NCBI GenBank assembly: GCA_002345205.1
Contig: DDVI01000003.1
Coordinates: 1-64,000, forward strand
Length of the DNA stretch: 64,000 bases
Reading direction: 5' to 3'
Origin: Bdellovibrionaceae bacterium UBA2316
GTDB taxonomy: Bacteria > Bdellovibrionota > Bdellovibrionia > Bdellovibrionales > Bdellovibrionaceae
The notes beneath the pieces are model-generated. The model saw only the letters and a program-made list of their open reading frames with translations. It was not told the origin of the DNA and did no database searches. A program made the position numbers and the translations under genes. Positions 17,551-26,590 of the stretch are shown piece after piece. The first letter of the stretch is position 1, and the number at the start of each line of letters is the position of its first letter.

Positions 17551-18663
17551 ATGAGAAGGTATGTAGTGATTTCATTCATACTTTATTCTATAAATGGGAA
17601 TACCCAAACTCTGCCATCTAACGTTGCCTACACTCCTGAACAAATCGTTAGTGAGAAAGTAACCAAAGTTAATAATCAAAATGGCGATGCGCCTTCAGCT
17701 ACCGCAGATACGAGTATATTTAATAACTCGCGCTCATCTCATGGCGTGAATCTATCATCTGTATCGAAGAGCCAGCAAGTAGGTTTAGATCTGCATAAAG
17801 AAGCGGATGATTTAAGAAATAAAGTGGTTCAAGAGCAGTCCGAATCCGGCACCATAGATCCGCAGGGTTGCGCTGACCGCAGCTCACTTAACGAATATCA
17901 TAGTAACGTCTGTTTAGCTTCCGATACGTTGCAGGTAATGGGTATCGAGGCCATTGAATCGCAAAATTATTTTAAGGAGTCTGCAGAGCGATCTTACGAA
18001 ACAATGGAAGACACATCGGCATTTCCCTTAGATGGATCAGGAACATCAAATTTCGCAGCAGATTCGCATGGTTTGCCAACGCAATCTAATGGATTGTATT
18101 CAGAAAATAAAAAAACGATCGACAGCTTTCATCAGCTTTATAAATCTTTAGATGAAACTTCTCAGTACAAGGGATTTAAATACAATACGAAGAACGACTA
18201 TTTCTATTTAGACGGCAAAAAGTATCCAACTTCGGTAATGTATTCAAAAGACGCAATGATCAAAGCGGGTATCCGTAAATCCCTTGCTGATTTTGTATAT
18301 AAGATGCTCGAGAAAAAAGCCGCGGCAGCACAAAGCAAAGTTACCGCGATGTTGAAAAAGAAAAATATTTATGATGGGAAGAATTGGAATATCGTAAAAG
18401 TGCTTGGTTCTGGAAAAGGCAGTAATGATTTGTCTCGTGGAGTTGCATCCGAGATGCCCTCTGATGGATCTTCGCAAATTGACGTCCAGAAAGGCGTTCA
18501 GGCTGTCGACCTTTCATCCAGTCTGGTCGAGGAAAAGACGCTATTCAAAGAATTAAATGGTGTTCCAGTAGGACTTTCCTCAGATAACATTTTCGAAATC
18601 ATCAGCAGAAAGTATAGAGAAAAGGACAGAAAAGGTTTTTTTCACAACTCTTCTAAAAAATAA
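17551..18663 (+). CDS. Exported protein of unknown function inside the flagellar operon
   Basis: 370 aa from the ATG at 17551, 4 bases after fliI. A short signal peptide is likely (MRRYVVISFILYSINGNTQT). The body is low in recognisable motifs. It has a Ser/Asn-rich N-terminal half and two cysteines close together (QGCADRSS and SNVCLASD), then a more ordered part, QYKGFKYNTKNDYFYLDGKK through MIKAGIRKSLADFVYKMLEK. No family was recognised. Its place between fliI and fliJ suggests a lineage-specific accessory of flagellar assembly or a periplasmic rod/sheath protein, which is inference. Confidence 0.75.
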   Translation: MRRYVVISFILYSINGNTQTLPSNVAYTPEQIVSEKVTKVNNQNGDAPSATADTSIFNNSRSSHGVNLSSVSKSQQVGLDLHKEADDLRNKVVQEQSESGTIDPQGCADRSSLNEYHSNVCLASDTLQVMGIEAIESQNYFKESAERSYETMEDTSAFPLDGSGTSNFAADSHGLPTQSNGLYSENKKTIDSFHQLYKSLDETSQYKGFKYNTKNDYFYLDGKKYPTSVMYSKDAMIKAGIRKSLADFVYKMLEKKAAAAQSKVTAMLKKKNIYDGKNWNIVKVLGSGKGSNDLSRGVASEMPSDGSSQIDVQKGVQAVDLSSSLVEEKTLFKELNGVPVGLSSDNIFEIISRKYREKDRKGFFHNSSKK

Positions 18664-18679
18664 TATAAACTAAAAATAT

Positions 18680-19141
18680 ATGAAATTTAACTTTCGCATG
18701 CAAAAGGTTCTTGAACATAGAAAGGTTCAGGAAAACCTTGCCAAAACTGACTTCCAGGTTGCTCAAAGCCGTTTGAATGAGGAAGTCGAGAAACTTCAAA
18801 ACATGATCGATCAGAAAAAGAAAGCGCGTGTAAAAAGCTTCGAGTTAGAGACGGGCGTAGACGTTCCGAATTCTTTGCGAAACGGAATTCTGGAGGAATC
18901 TTCCCGATTTCAAAAACTTCAGGACGTACGCATTGGAAAACAAAGGGAAATCATTGCTGAGTGGGAAAAAGAAGTCGAGTCCAAACGAGAAGTTTTGAAA
19001 ACAAAAGCGATAGAATATAAAATATTAGAAAAGGTCAAAGATAAAAAGAAACAACAGTTTATCGATGAGGCCAATAAAAAAGAGCAAAATGAGAACGACG
19101 AGATTTCAATTTTGCGATTTGCGAGCAGGAATAAAAAATGA
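18680..19141 (+). CDS. fliJ: Flagellar export chaperone FliJ
   Basis: Coiled-coil protein that binds FliI and helps escort substrates to the export gate. It is 153 aa, almost wholly helical and highly charged. The start MKFNFRMQKVLEHRKVQENL is typical of FliJ (F-R-L/M-x-x-VL-x-x-R). It overlaps the next gene by 4 bases (ATGA). The position downstream of fliI agrees with the usual gene order, although an extra gene intervenes here. Confidence 0.88.
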   Translation: MKFNFRMQKVLEHRKVQENLAKTDFQVAQSRLNEEVEKLQNMIDQKKKARVKSFELETGVDVPNSLRNGILEESSRFQKLQDVRIGKQREIIAEWEKEVESKREVLKTKAIEYKILEKVKDKKKQQFIDEANKKEQNENDEISILRFASRNKK

Positions 19142-20013
19142 GAGTACATGAACGTTATCTAGATCAGATGCTCAAAAAATCCAGTGAAGGAGACTCGCTT
19201 AATTTTAATAAAAAGAAAGCTCAGTTTCCTATTAAAGAGCAGCAACCAGCTCCGCAAGTTAGACGTAAATTGAAACCAAATCCAACACGTAGAAAAAATA
19301 GTTTCTCGCCTGTGGCGATTATTTTTATGATGTTAGGAATTGGCGTTGCTTACTTTGGATATGAAAATATTGAGGCCATTGAAAAATGGATGGGAACGGT
19401 ACAGTTCTCGTTTACAACGTCGGCAATGGCTGAAGATAAGCCAGTGGATAAACCGACGGATAAATTAGCTGAGAAGGCTTCAGCTGCTAAAGCAGAAGAT
19501 GCTAAACCGGTGGATGCAAAAACTGCGGTAGAAAATGCGGGTATTGATTTTGATTTTGTTAGAGACTTTAAAGAGCGAAAAAAGGCGTTGGATCAAAAAG
19601 AAGAAGAATTAAAAGCCTGGGAAACTGAAATTCAAACTCAGAAGTCAGAGCTTGATACTAAAATTGCTGAAATTCAAAAAATCAGAAATGATATTTCGGC
19701 TCAGTTGGAAGAGCGTGTTAAAGCAGATCAATCTAAGATTGATACTCTGGTTCAAGTTTACAGTCAGATGAAGCCATCTCAAGCCGCGAAAGTATTCGAA
19801 AGCTTGGATGAAGATTTAGCAGTGGATATTTTGTCAAAAATGAAAAAGAAAAATGCGGCAGATATTCTTAATTTGCTAAAAGCAGACAAGGCGCAAGTGC
19901 TGTCTGAGAAATATGCAGGTTACATCAGAAAGCCAGCGGCAACTCAAAATAGTACTAATACAAATAACAATAATAAAACTGAGGGGGCACCTGTTGAAAC
20001 AGCGAAACCCTAG
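19138..20013 (+). CDS. MotE-like protein with MgtE N-terminal domain
   Basis: 291 aa. A basic cytoplasmic N-terminus (1-53) is followed by a membrane helix (about 57-78). An Ala/Asp/Lys-rich linker and a coiled coil (about 140-200) come next, then an MgtE_N-type helical domain (VQVYSQMKPSQAAKVFESLD through LAVDILSKMKKKNAADIL). Proteins of this layout, called MotE, act as chaperones of motor proteins in some flagellates. A magnesium-transport role is unlikely because the channel part is absent. The C-terminal tail is Asn/Thr-rich. It lies between fliJ and fliK and overlaps fliJ by 4 bases. Confidence 0.82.
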   Translation: MRVHERYLDQMLKKSSEGDSLNFNKKKAQFPIKEQQPAPQVRRKLKPNPTRRKNSFSPVAIIFMMLGIGVAYFGYENIEAIEKWMGTVQFSFTTSAMAEDKPVDKPTDKLAEKASAAKAEDAKPVDAKTAVENAGIDFDFVRDFKERKKALDQKEEELKAWETEIQTQKSELDTKIAEIQKIRNDISAQLEERVKADQSKIDTLVQVYSQMKPSQAAKVFESLDEDLAVDILSKMKKKNAADILNLLKADKAQVLSEKYAGYIRKPAATQNSTNTNNNNKTEGAPVETAKP

Positions 20014-20027
20014 CGGAAGGAGGACTA

Positions 20028-21914
20028 TTGAACGTTCAACCGGTTTCGTTCATGCCGAAGCAAGACGTGAAAGCGCCGAGCAGCATGAATCCACAAGAAA
20101 ACCGTGTCGACGAAAAGGCGTTCAGCAAAGAGCTTGAGCGACGAGGGGATACTCTAGGAGCTAAGAAATTGCCAGAAAAGCAATTAAAGCCTCAAGGGAG
20201 TAAACCGGCAGAAAAAAGTGAAGTGGCCAGCAAAGAAGACACTTCAGTTGAAAAGAGAGTAGCTAAAGTAGATTCAGAAAAAAAATCTGAATCGGGTGAA
20301 AACAAACTGACAAAAAAGCAGACGACTAAAGAAGAACGTCTGAAAAAATTCATGGACTCATTAGAGAGTGAATTTCAAGTACCTCCGACTCGAATAGTGG
20401 AGGCATTCAGTGAGCTAACACCAGAAGAGCTTTCTTTACCTGCTGATCAATCCATCGATCGTGTAGTCGAAAAATTAGATTTAAATGGCGAAGAGATGGC
20501 CAAGGTTAAAGACCTTTACGGCGATCTTGTTCAAGATTTAGGTGAACTCGACGCAAGAAAAGCTGAATCTGATATCGGTACGGCACAGAATATGGCTGCA
20601 CTAGGGCTGACACGCGAGCGTTTTGACAAAGTCAAAAATGATCGTGTAGCTTTGCAAAAGTCTTTGGATCAAATGAATCAAAGCTTTTGGCAACCGCAAT
20701 TGACTCCGCAGATCACGACGCCCATACAGGCGGACGTGGTGGCAAAGGCTCAAATGGCGGCTCGTGGGAAAAGTGGATTAGACTCATATCGTGATTTCTC
20801 GCAAGATAGTATGGCGGCTGGATTAGTTTCAGGCGATTTAGCTATCGATCAGAATCGTGAATTTTTATACGATCCTAGATCAGGAGAGATCGTAAATCCC
20901 GATCCAAATTTAATGCTAAATGAAGAGGGCGATCAGGTATTCAGTAACAAAGAAGCCGCGGCCATGGGCGCAGCCACAGCTTTAGCTATTTCGAAAATGA
21001 AAGCTAAAGAAGGGGACGCGAAAGCGTTAGTTGGTTTAGATGTTGGATCTAATATAGAGCAGTCAAAAGCTGGGTTATCTATGAGTCCAAAACCGAATCA
21101 AATGGCAAATGTGGAATCGGTAGTTAACGGACCAACGGATATGTCGGCCGGAATGCTAGCGAAACTAGCTAACTCGTCGAATTCCTCAGGGGGCTCATCA
21201 GATTTTTTCAGTAAGGGCGAAGGAAATTCTGGATCTCAAAAATCGCAGATTTCTGGAAAGAAAACTGATGGTGAAGAGATGAAGAGTATGCTAGCGGCAT
21301 CGCTTGGTACAGGGGCCGAAATTAAAGAAGGTCCTCTAAACCAGGCGCCAATAGCTGCTCTCTTGACTAAAGGAGAAATTTCACCTGAAGTCGCAGACCG
21401 TAATATCCAAAATGTTATGCAGCAAGCTCAATACTTGGTGAAGAACGGCGGTGGCGAAATGAAAGTGAAAATGACTCCCGAAGGTTTGGGCGAGATTGAA
21501 TTGATTGTTCAGTTGAAAGAAGGCCGTGTGCAACTGCATATGGCGACTGAAAACAAAGAGACCAAAAAAATGTTAGAATCGAGTATTTCTGATTTGAAAG
21601 AAAGTCTTTCTCAACAAAAGATTTCTTTAGATTCAGTTAAGATTGATTCGGTTGTTCGTACGAACGTAGAGAATCAAACGAATAGCCAGACTCAATCGGG
21701 ACCAAATCAAAATCAGGAAAATCGCGATACGCGACAGTTTTGGAATCAATTCCAAGAAAACTTTGGAGGACGATCCCAGCGTGACGCGCTCTTAGAGCAG
21801 CCAAAAGCTAAAGGATACGCACCAAAGAGATCCACGACGCTAGCACCAGCGACGGAAGTCAGCACAGCTAGTCGTTCGAATGGAAAGTCATCAAGTTTAA
21901 ATTTAGTAGCATAG
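20028..21914 (+). CDS. fliK: Flagellar hook-length control protein FliK
   Basis: 628 aa. The TTG start lies 5 bases after GGAAGGAGGA, an excellent ribosome binding site. The N-terminal two thirds are low-complexity and highly charged, as usual for molecular rulers. The C-terminal Flg_hook domain is at about residues 474-541 (GEMKVKMTPEGLGEIELIVQ and the following LKEGRVQLHMATEN). This domain switches export specificity when the hook is complete. It ends the upstream half of the flagellar block; a hairpin with a short T-run follows. Confidence 0.9.
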   Translation: MNVQPVSFMPKQDVKAPSSMNPQENRVDEKAFSKELERRGDTLGAKKLPEKQLKPQGSKPAEKSEVASKEDTSVEKRVAKVDSEKKSESGENKLTKKQTTKEERLKKFMDSLESEFQVPPTRIVEAFSELTPEELSLPADQSIDRVVEKLDLNGEEMAKVKDLYGDLVQDLGELDARKAESDIGTAQNMAALGLTRERFDKVKNDRVALQKSLDQMNQSFWQPQLTPQITTPIQADVVAKAQMAARGKSGLDSYRDFSQDSMAAGLVSGDLAIDQNREFLYDPRSGEIVNPDPNLMLNEEGDQVFSNKEAAAMGAATALAISKMKAKEGDAKALVGLDVGSNIEQSKAGLSMSPKPNQMANVESVVNGPTDMSAGMLAKLANSSNSSGGSSDFFSKGEGNSGSQKSQISGKKTDGEEMKSMLAASLGTGAEIKEGPLNQAPIAALLTKGEISPEVADRNIQNVMQQAQYLVKNGGGEMKVKMTPEGLGEIELIVQLKEGRVQLHMATENKETKKMLESSISDLKESLSQQKISLDSVKIDSVVRTNVENQTNSQTQSGPNQNQENRDTRQFWNQFQENFGGRSQRDALLEQPKAKGYAPKRSTTLAPATEVSTASRSNGKSSSLNLVA

Positions 21915-21919
21915 TCATT

Positions 21920-21950
21920 AGGGGCGAGAGGAAACTTTCGCCTCTACTTT
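21920..21950 (+). terminator. Possible terminator after fliK
   Basis: AGGGGCGA / TCGCCTCT forms an 8-bp stem (one G-U pair) with a 10-base loop, followed by ACTTTTG. It lies 6 bases after the fliK stop. The T-run is short, so read-through into flgD is likely to some degree. Confidence 0.45.
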
Positions 21951-22018
21951 TGACTTAAAATCAAGCAGTCCAGTCTCATTTTTAAGTATTCAAGGATAGA
22001 ATAGAAAAAGGAGATCCT

Positions 22019-23080
22019 ATGACAGTAATGAATTCAAAGTTAGGTGTAAATGCGTTTGGTGCCACTCAGACGAAACCTACATCTTCAAATGCATCTCAAG
22101 CTCAACTCACCGACGCCGACCTGAAAAAATTGGGTGGCGATAATGTTGGAGATATTCTAAATAAAGTGGCCGATCCAAATTGGGTTGATCCTTCTAAGAA
22201 GATGCGTACTGTCGGAAATGATAAATTAGATAAAGATGCCTTCTTCAAATTGATGCTTGCTCAGATGAAAAATCAAGATCCAACAAATCCGCTTAAGTCC
22301 CATGAAATGGCGGCACAGTTGGCAAGCTTCTCGTCACTCGAGCAAATGCAAAATATGAATACGACTTTGACAGAAATCAAAGGCGGTCAGAAACCAACAG
22401 AACAATTCCAGGTGTTGAATCTTTTAGGAAAAGCCGTTGCTGGTGACTCTTCGAAAATTTTACGTAATCCTGGTGATAAATCTCATGAATTTGTTTTCAA
22501 CTTGCCAATGAAAGCTAAAGAAGCGGACATCCGCGTTCGCAATGCTGATGGTGAGGTGGTGAAAACGTACAAATTAACAGGTCTAAAAGAGGGCGAGAAT
22601 CGTTTACCTTGGAACGGCCAAGATGAAAAAGGAAATGCAACACCAGCAGGTGAGTATCAATTTTTTATCGAAGCGAAAAATGATCAAGGCACTAAGATGG
22701 CCATAAAGACAGAATTTGAAGGCCAAATTACAGGTGTTAATTATGCCCCAGAAGGACCCGTGTTGTTGATCGGAAATCAAGCTATCCGCTTGCGAGATGT
22801 TAAGAAAATCGTAGATCCTGCATTGTTAAATGCTCCAGGAAAATCAAATGAAATTAATCCAGAGCTTCAAGCAATGCCGTCAATGCCAGGTTTAACTATG
22901 ACGCCGCCGACAGAAGCCAACAAAGACTCTAAAGATTCTAAAGCTCCGGTAGCAGCGAAAGCTCCAGAGAAAAAAGAAGTTCAAGGTGCGCCTCCGGCTC
23001 CACAGCGTAGTAAAATCTTAGACCAGGTTGGTTTATCTAACGAAATGATGAGTAAGATAGCTAAAGAAACTTCGATGTAG
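22019..23080 (+). CDS. flgD: Flagellar hook assembly scaffold FlgD
   Basis: Cap that directs polymerisation of the hook protein FlgE. It is 353 aa, longer than the usual 220-240. The FlgD N-domain (about 68-115: LDKDAFFKLMLAQMKNQDPT, NPLKSHEMAAQLASFSSLEQ) and the FLN/FlgD_ig domain (about 150-240, ending in GEYQFFIEAKNDQG) are intact. The extra length is a Pro/Ala/Lys-rich C-terminal tail. AAAGGAGATCCT precedes the ATG. A zinc-finger histone gene follows after only 8 bases. Confidence 0.94.
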   Translation: MTVMNSKLGVNAFGATQTKPTSSNASQAQLTDADLKKLGGDNVGDILNKVADPNWVDPSKKMRTVGNDKLDKDAFFKLMLAQMKNQDPTNPLKSHEMAAQLASFSSLEQMQNMNTTLTEIKGGQKPTEQFQVLNLLGKAVAGDSSKILRNPGDKSHEFVFNLPMKAKEADIRVRNADGEVVKTYKLTGLKEGENRLPWNGQDEKGNATPAGEYQFFIEAKNDQGTKMAIKTEFEGQITGVNYAPEGPVLLIGNQAIRLRDVKKIVDPALLNAPGKSNEINPELQAMPSMPGLTMTPPTEANKDSKDSKAPVAAKAPEKKEVQGAPPAPQRSKILDQVGLSNEMMSKIAKETSM

Positions 23081-23088
23081 GAAATTAA

Positions 23089-23568
23089 ATGAACCACTGG
23101 AAACCATGTAGCAGTTGTAAAAAAGAAATTGGCTTTAGTACTAAATATTACGAGTGCAGTGTTTCCACGTGTACGGGCTCTAGAACGGGTTATGTATTTT
23201 GCTCGGTTCCTTGCTGGGAACGTCACGTTCCTGGTGCTAAACATCGCGATGCCGCGGCTATTGAAAAAAAGTCTCCGACTCAAGCAGAGTGTGAAAAGTC
23301 CCAAGATGCCCCAGTTTCAGGCGGGCAAAGACGAATTATTGCATCTTCCTCTGCATCTGTTAATACTAGTAGTAAAAAAGATGAAAATGAAATTCTGGTC
23401 GTCGTATCTAAAGTAAAAGCTTATATTAAGTCTCAGGCAGATATGAACGTATCTGACGAGATCATGGATATTTTATCTCATCGTATTCGCTATTTTTGCG
23501 ATCAGGCGATTAAGAGTGCTCAATCAGACGGTCGTAAAACCGTTTTAGAACGAGATATGAAGCCGTAG
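23089..23568 (+). CDS. Zinc-finger plus histone-fold protein
   Basis: 159 aa with two parts. Residues 5-53 form a probable zinc-binding domain with Cys at 7, 10, 23, 28, 38 and 42 and His at 45 and 52. The FCSVPCWERH end resembles MYND/HIT- or ZZ-like treble clefs. Residues 55-98 are a Ser/Lys linker. Residues 101-159 read as a minimal histone fold: helix 1 LVVVSKVKAYIKS, loop, helix 2 SDEIMDILSHRIRYFCDQA with IKSAQSDG, then the hallmark GRKTV loop and a very short helix 3 LERDM. Bacterial histones of Bdellovibrio have the same short third helix. It probably binds DNA. It is 8 bases downstream of flgD, so likely co-transcribed with a flagellar gene. Identification is by eye. Confidence 0.75.
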   Translation: MNHWKPCSSCKKEIGFSTKYYECSVSTCTGSRTGYVFCSVPCWERHVPGAKHRDAAAIEKKSPTQAECEKSQDAPVSGGQRRIIASSSASVNTSSKKDENEILVVVSKVKAYIKSQADMNVSDEIMDILSHRIRYFCDQAIKSAQSDGRKTVLERDMKP

Positions 23569-23619
23569 TCGGCATCATTTTAATTTCATTCAATCTTTAC
23601 AGTTACCTTTGGAGTTGGT

Positions 23620-25581
23620 TTGGAACTACTGAGTGCCATTTTATCTGAAAAGAGTGAAAACCTAGGACAGCAAGGGCGAGCCAAATGGCTATCGCGTTTG
23701 CTATATTGGTTCCAGCGCTCTAGGTCATCGGACGAGAAAGAAATTCATTGGGAACGAATTTATACGACTCGATTAAAATTTCTAACGTTACAGTTAAAAG
23801 GAAATCCTGAATGGCGTAACAATGTCGAATCGAATCTGCGACAGGTAATTGTTGATTTGATTACGTCCCATCAGCTGTCAAGTGCCGGTCTTCCCGACGA
23901 GAGTAGTTTTTTTCAAGACTTTTTCCATCGTGTTCAAGATAAAATTTTACCAGACGGTCTATTTCAAAATGACTTAGCATCTATTTTAAAAAATACCTTT
24001 GATTCAGAGTCTGAAATCGTAATGATTGATGCCATAGATGAAGACGCTATCAATGAATTCATTTTGGAAGTTTTTAAAGATAAATCGGACTATAAGATGA
24101 TTCGTACGGCGCTAATTCAATCATTGATTCGCACCAGTATCCAGTTAGCTAATAGTTCCGTATTGCTTTCCAACAAATTATTGAAGCGCGGATTCACTAA
24201 CTGGGAAAATGCGGAACAGATTTCAAAACGTATTTTATTTGATTTTGCGAATACAAATGAAAATCTTGATATCGCTCATTTGAACGAATCGATTGAGCAA
24301 TTAGAAAAAGTGACGAATAATATTCAAGATAACATTGATAAAATGGGTGTTGAAGTCGAAGTCGTCTATACTATACAAATTCAGCTTAAACGCATCAACC
24401 GATTAAAATTACTTACAAACTTTTTAGATGAGCGAAAACCAACCGCGCTGGCGAGTCGTTTGTTTTTCTCTGAATTAGTCCGCGATGTCCACGAAAGCCG
24501 CGGTATCAAAGGCTTCCTGATTACCAACCTTGAGCTACTTGCAAAACGAGTCGTACAGGGTAACTCTGTCGTTGGAGAGCACTACGTTGCAAAGACCTGG
24601 GAAGATATTCGTCATATGTTCACATCGGCCCTTGGCGGTGGTTTCGTCACGGCAATGACCGTATTCATAAAACACGTTTTGGGATTTTTAGGTTTTTCCG
24701 GTTTCTTAAAAGGTGCTCTTGATGCCGTAAACTATTCTTTTAGTTTCTTGGCTATTCAGCTCGCAGGTTTTACGCTAGCTACAAAGCAACCATCGGCAAC
24801 CGCCGCATTCTTGGCAAAGACTTTGTCGACATCGACTCGTGAGAGTGGCTTAGCGATATTCTATATTCTACGCGCGCAGATTGTGGCTGTGATTGGAAAT
24901 GTCTCGGCAGTCATTCCCATTTGTTTTTTTACGTCGCTTGCGTTCCAAAAATTTGGATATCCAATAATGAGTCTTGAAGAAGCGCATTCTGTTTTTGCAT
25001 CCACGCATCTTTTAGGGCCAACAGTAGTATTTGCGTGCTTTACTGGAGTTCTGCTGTTTTTATCTAGCCTATTCGCCGGTTGGTTTGAAAATTTCTGCAT
25101 CGTCACTAGTTTACCCACGCGGCTTCGTCACAATGCCAAATTGAATGTTTTATTAGGCAAGAAGTTCGCTCTTAGTATTTCTGAATTTGTCCGCACCAAC
25201 AGCAATGCTTTAGCCGCGAATATTTCGCTCGGAATACTGCTTGGCCTGGTTCCGCAGTTAATGAAGTTTTTGAGTATTCCTTTAGAAGCCAGACACGTGA
25301 CTTTAGCATCGGGAGCCTTTGCGTCGTCTTTGCCGATAATGCTGGATCAAACGGAATATTCCGTTTTTGAATTTGCGAATGCTATAAGTGGGATCGTTCT
25401 GATTGCTTTTTGTAATTTATTTGTAAGCTTCTTTTTGTCGCTGACATTGGCGTTAGCCGCATCTGAAGGCTCACGTGGATCATTGATTAAATTATTGCGC
25501 TGGACCGGCAAGACATTAATTCGCAGACCTTATATGCTGATTATGCCGGAACGCAAGAAACGAAAAGAAAGTACGCCGTAA
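23620..25581 (+). CDS. Gcr/SpecificRecomb-family membrane protein (so-called site-specific recombinase)
   Basis: 653 aa with a TTG start after TTTGGAG. The N-terminal half is soluble and helical. The C-terminal half has about six hydrophobic segments between residues 330 and 620, including HLLGPTVVFACFTGVLLFLS followed by SLFAGWFENF, a strong match to the SpecificRecomb (PF10136) family as I remember it. Members are annotated as site-specific recombinase after Neisseria gcr, but no recombinase catalytic motif is visible. An integral membrane protein is far more plausible. The function is unknown. It sits 51 bases after the histone gene. Confidence 0.78.
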   Translation: MELLSAILSEKSENLGQQGRAKWLSRLLYWFQRSRSSDEKEIHWERIYTTRLKFLTLQLKGNPEWRNNVESNLRQVIVDLITSHQLSSAGLPDESSFFQDFFHRVQDKILPDGLFQNDLASILKNTFDSESEIVMIDAIDEDAINEFILEVFKDKSDYKMIRTALIQSLIRTSIQLANSSVLLSNKLLKRGFTNWENAEQISKRILFDFANTNENLDIAHLNESIEQLEKVTNNIQDNIDKMGVEVEVVYTIQIQLKRINRLKLLTNFLDERKPTALASRLFFSELVRDVHESRGIKGFLITNLELLAKRVVQGNSVVGEHYVAKTWEDIRHMFTSALGGGFVTAMTVFIKHVLGFLGFSGFLKGALDAVNYSFSFLAIQLAGFTLATKQPSATAAFLAKTLSTSTRESGLAIFYILRAQIVAVIGNVSAVIPICFFTSLAFQKFGYPIMSLEEAHSVFASTHLLGPTVVFACFTGVLLFLSSLFAGWFENFCIVTSLPTRLRHNAKLNVLLGKKFALSISEFVRTNSNALAANISLGILLGLVPQLMKFLSIPLEARHVTLASGAFASSLPIMLDQTEYSVFEFANAISGIVLIAFCNLFVSFFLSLTLALAASEGSRGSLIKLLRWTGKTLIRRPYMLIMPERKKRKESTP

Positions 25582-25605
25582 ATTAACGACGTACTTCGGT
25601 ATAGA

Positions 25606-26457
25606 CTACTTTTGAACGATATTTCTAAGACCAGATGAACCGTTGGTTCCGTATGTTGCGTTTGCAATTCCTGCGCATTGAGCGACCGCTGCTGCTACGG
25701 AATGCGCACCGATTTTGCCAAATACGACTTGGTTTTCTGTGAAGTCTGGATCGTCATCCAAATGGCAATCAGCGCTAACTTCAAAATGATTCACATCAAT
25801 TTTTGGATTTTTGATTCCTGCTGAACCGTTTGTCTTGTAAGCCGCAGTCGCGATCATTTTACATTGGTTCATAACTTCTAAGAAGTCAGAAGCCGCCACT
25901 TGTCCTGCAGTCATTTGGCCGGACGTGAAATCTGGGTCGTCATCAATTTCACATGTTGCCTCTACAAAATGAGCCGGTTTCTGTACGATAGCGATATTTG
26001 AGATTCCAAATGAGTATTGAGATGCCCCACTTGCACGAGCAATTGCCTCACAATCTGCTAGAATAGCGCGGATAGAATTACCTTTAAGTGTACCACCACT
26101 CATTTGGCCAGGAGTAAAATCGGGATCATCATCGATTTCACATTTGGCCGACATGATTACGCGATTGTGTCCTGGATTTGGATAGGGTGGGTAAGGATCG
26201 ACTGGATCGATGGGAGGATAACTTCCATTTAAAGAGTCGTTTAAGTTCCTTTCTGCCGTGACTAGACGTCGTTGAACTTGAGTTAGCTTGCGAGTGATAT
26301 CTTGCAAGTTTCCACCGCGACCCATTTCTGCAATTGTACGTGTTAATTCTTGTCTGGCCGCTGAAACTTGTTCGGTGCCTTTTTTTACAAGAAAGTCATC
26401 TGCAGCCATCGCGCTGAACGCGAAAAGGCAGCCCGTTAAAATAAGTGATTTTTTCAT
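25606..26457 (-). CDS. Exported protein with three C-x29-C DDDPDFT repeats
   Basis: 283 aa. The signal peptide is residues 1-18 (MKKSLILTGCLFAFSAMA). Residues 20-75 are a coiled-coil-like helix with heptad spacing, then a Pro/Tyr-rich spacer (79-95: PPIDPVDPYPPYPNP). Three tandem repeats of about 63 residues follow, each starting C-x-(I/L)-DDDPDFT and each with a second Cys exactly 30 residues later: C106/C136, C169/C199 and C231/C261. The last two also share a closing NGS-(A/S)-G-(I/L) segment. The acidic DDDPD run suggests calcium binding, and the Cys pairs suggest disulfides. Both are inference. No family was recognised. It is convergent with the Gcr-like gene. Confidence 0.8.
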   Translation of the reverse strand: MKKSLILTGCLFAFSAMAADDFLVKKGTEQVSAARQELTRTIAEMGRGGNLQDITRKLTQVQRRLVTAERNLNDSLNGSYPPIDPVDPYPPYPNPGHNRVIMSAKCEIDDDPDFTPGQMSGGTLKGNSIRAILADCEAIARASGASQYSFGISNIAIVQKPAHFVEATCEIDDDPDFTSGQMTAGQVAASDFLEVMNQCKMIATAAYKTNGSAGIKNPKIDVNHFEVSADCHLDDDPDFTENQVVFGKIGAHSVAAAVAQCAGIANATYGTNGSSGLRNIVQK

Positions 26458-26590
26458 TGGTTCCCCCGATTATATTGGTTTCGAAATGACTCCGAAACAC
26501 TCCCAATGCGGATAAATTGCAAAGGTTGGACCAATTACAAAATGGTGAAATCAGTTTGACTCAATGGGCCGTGATGACTAATTAGTAAGT

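Noticed and set aside
23620..25581. Recombinase of a mobile element
   Set aside because: No integrase or resolvase motif, no flanking repeats and no other mobile genes were seen; it looks like a membrane protein.
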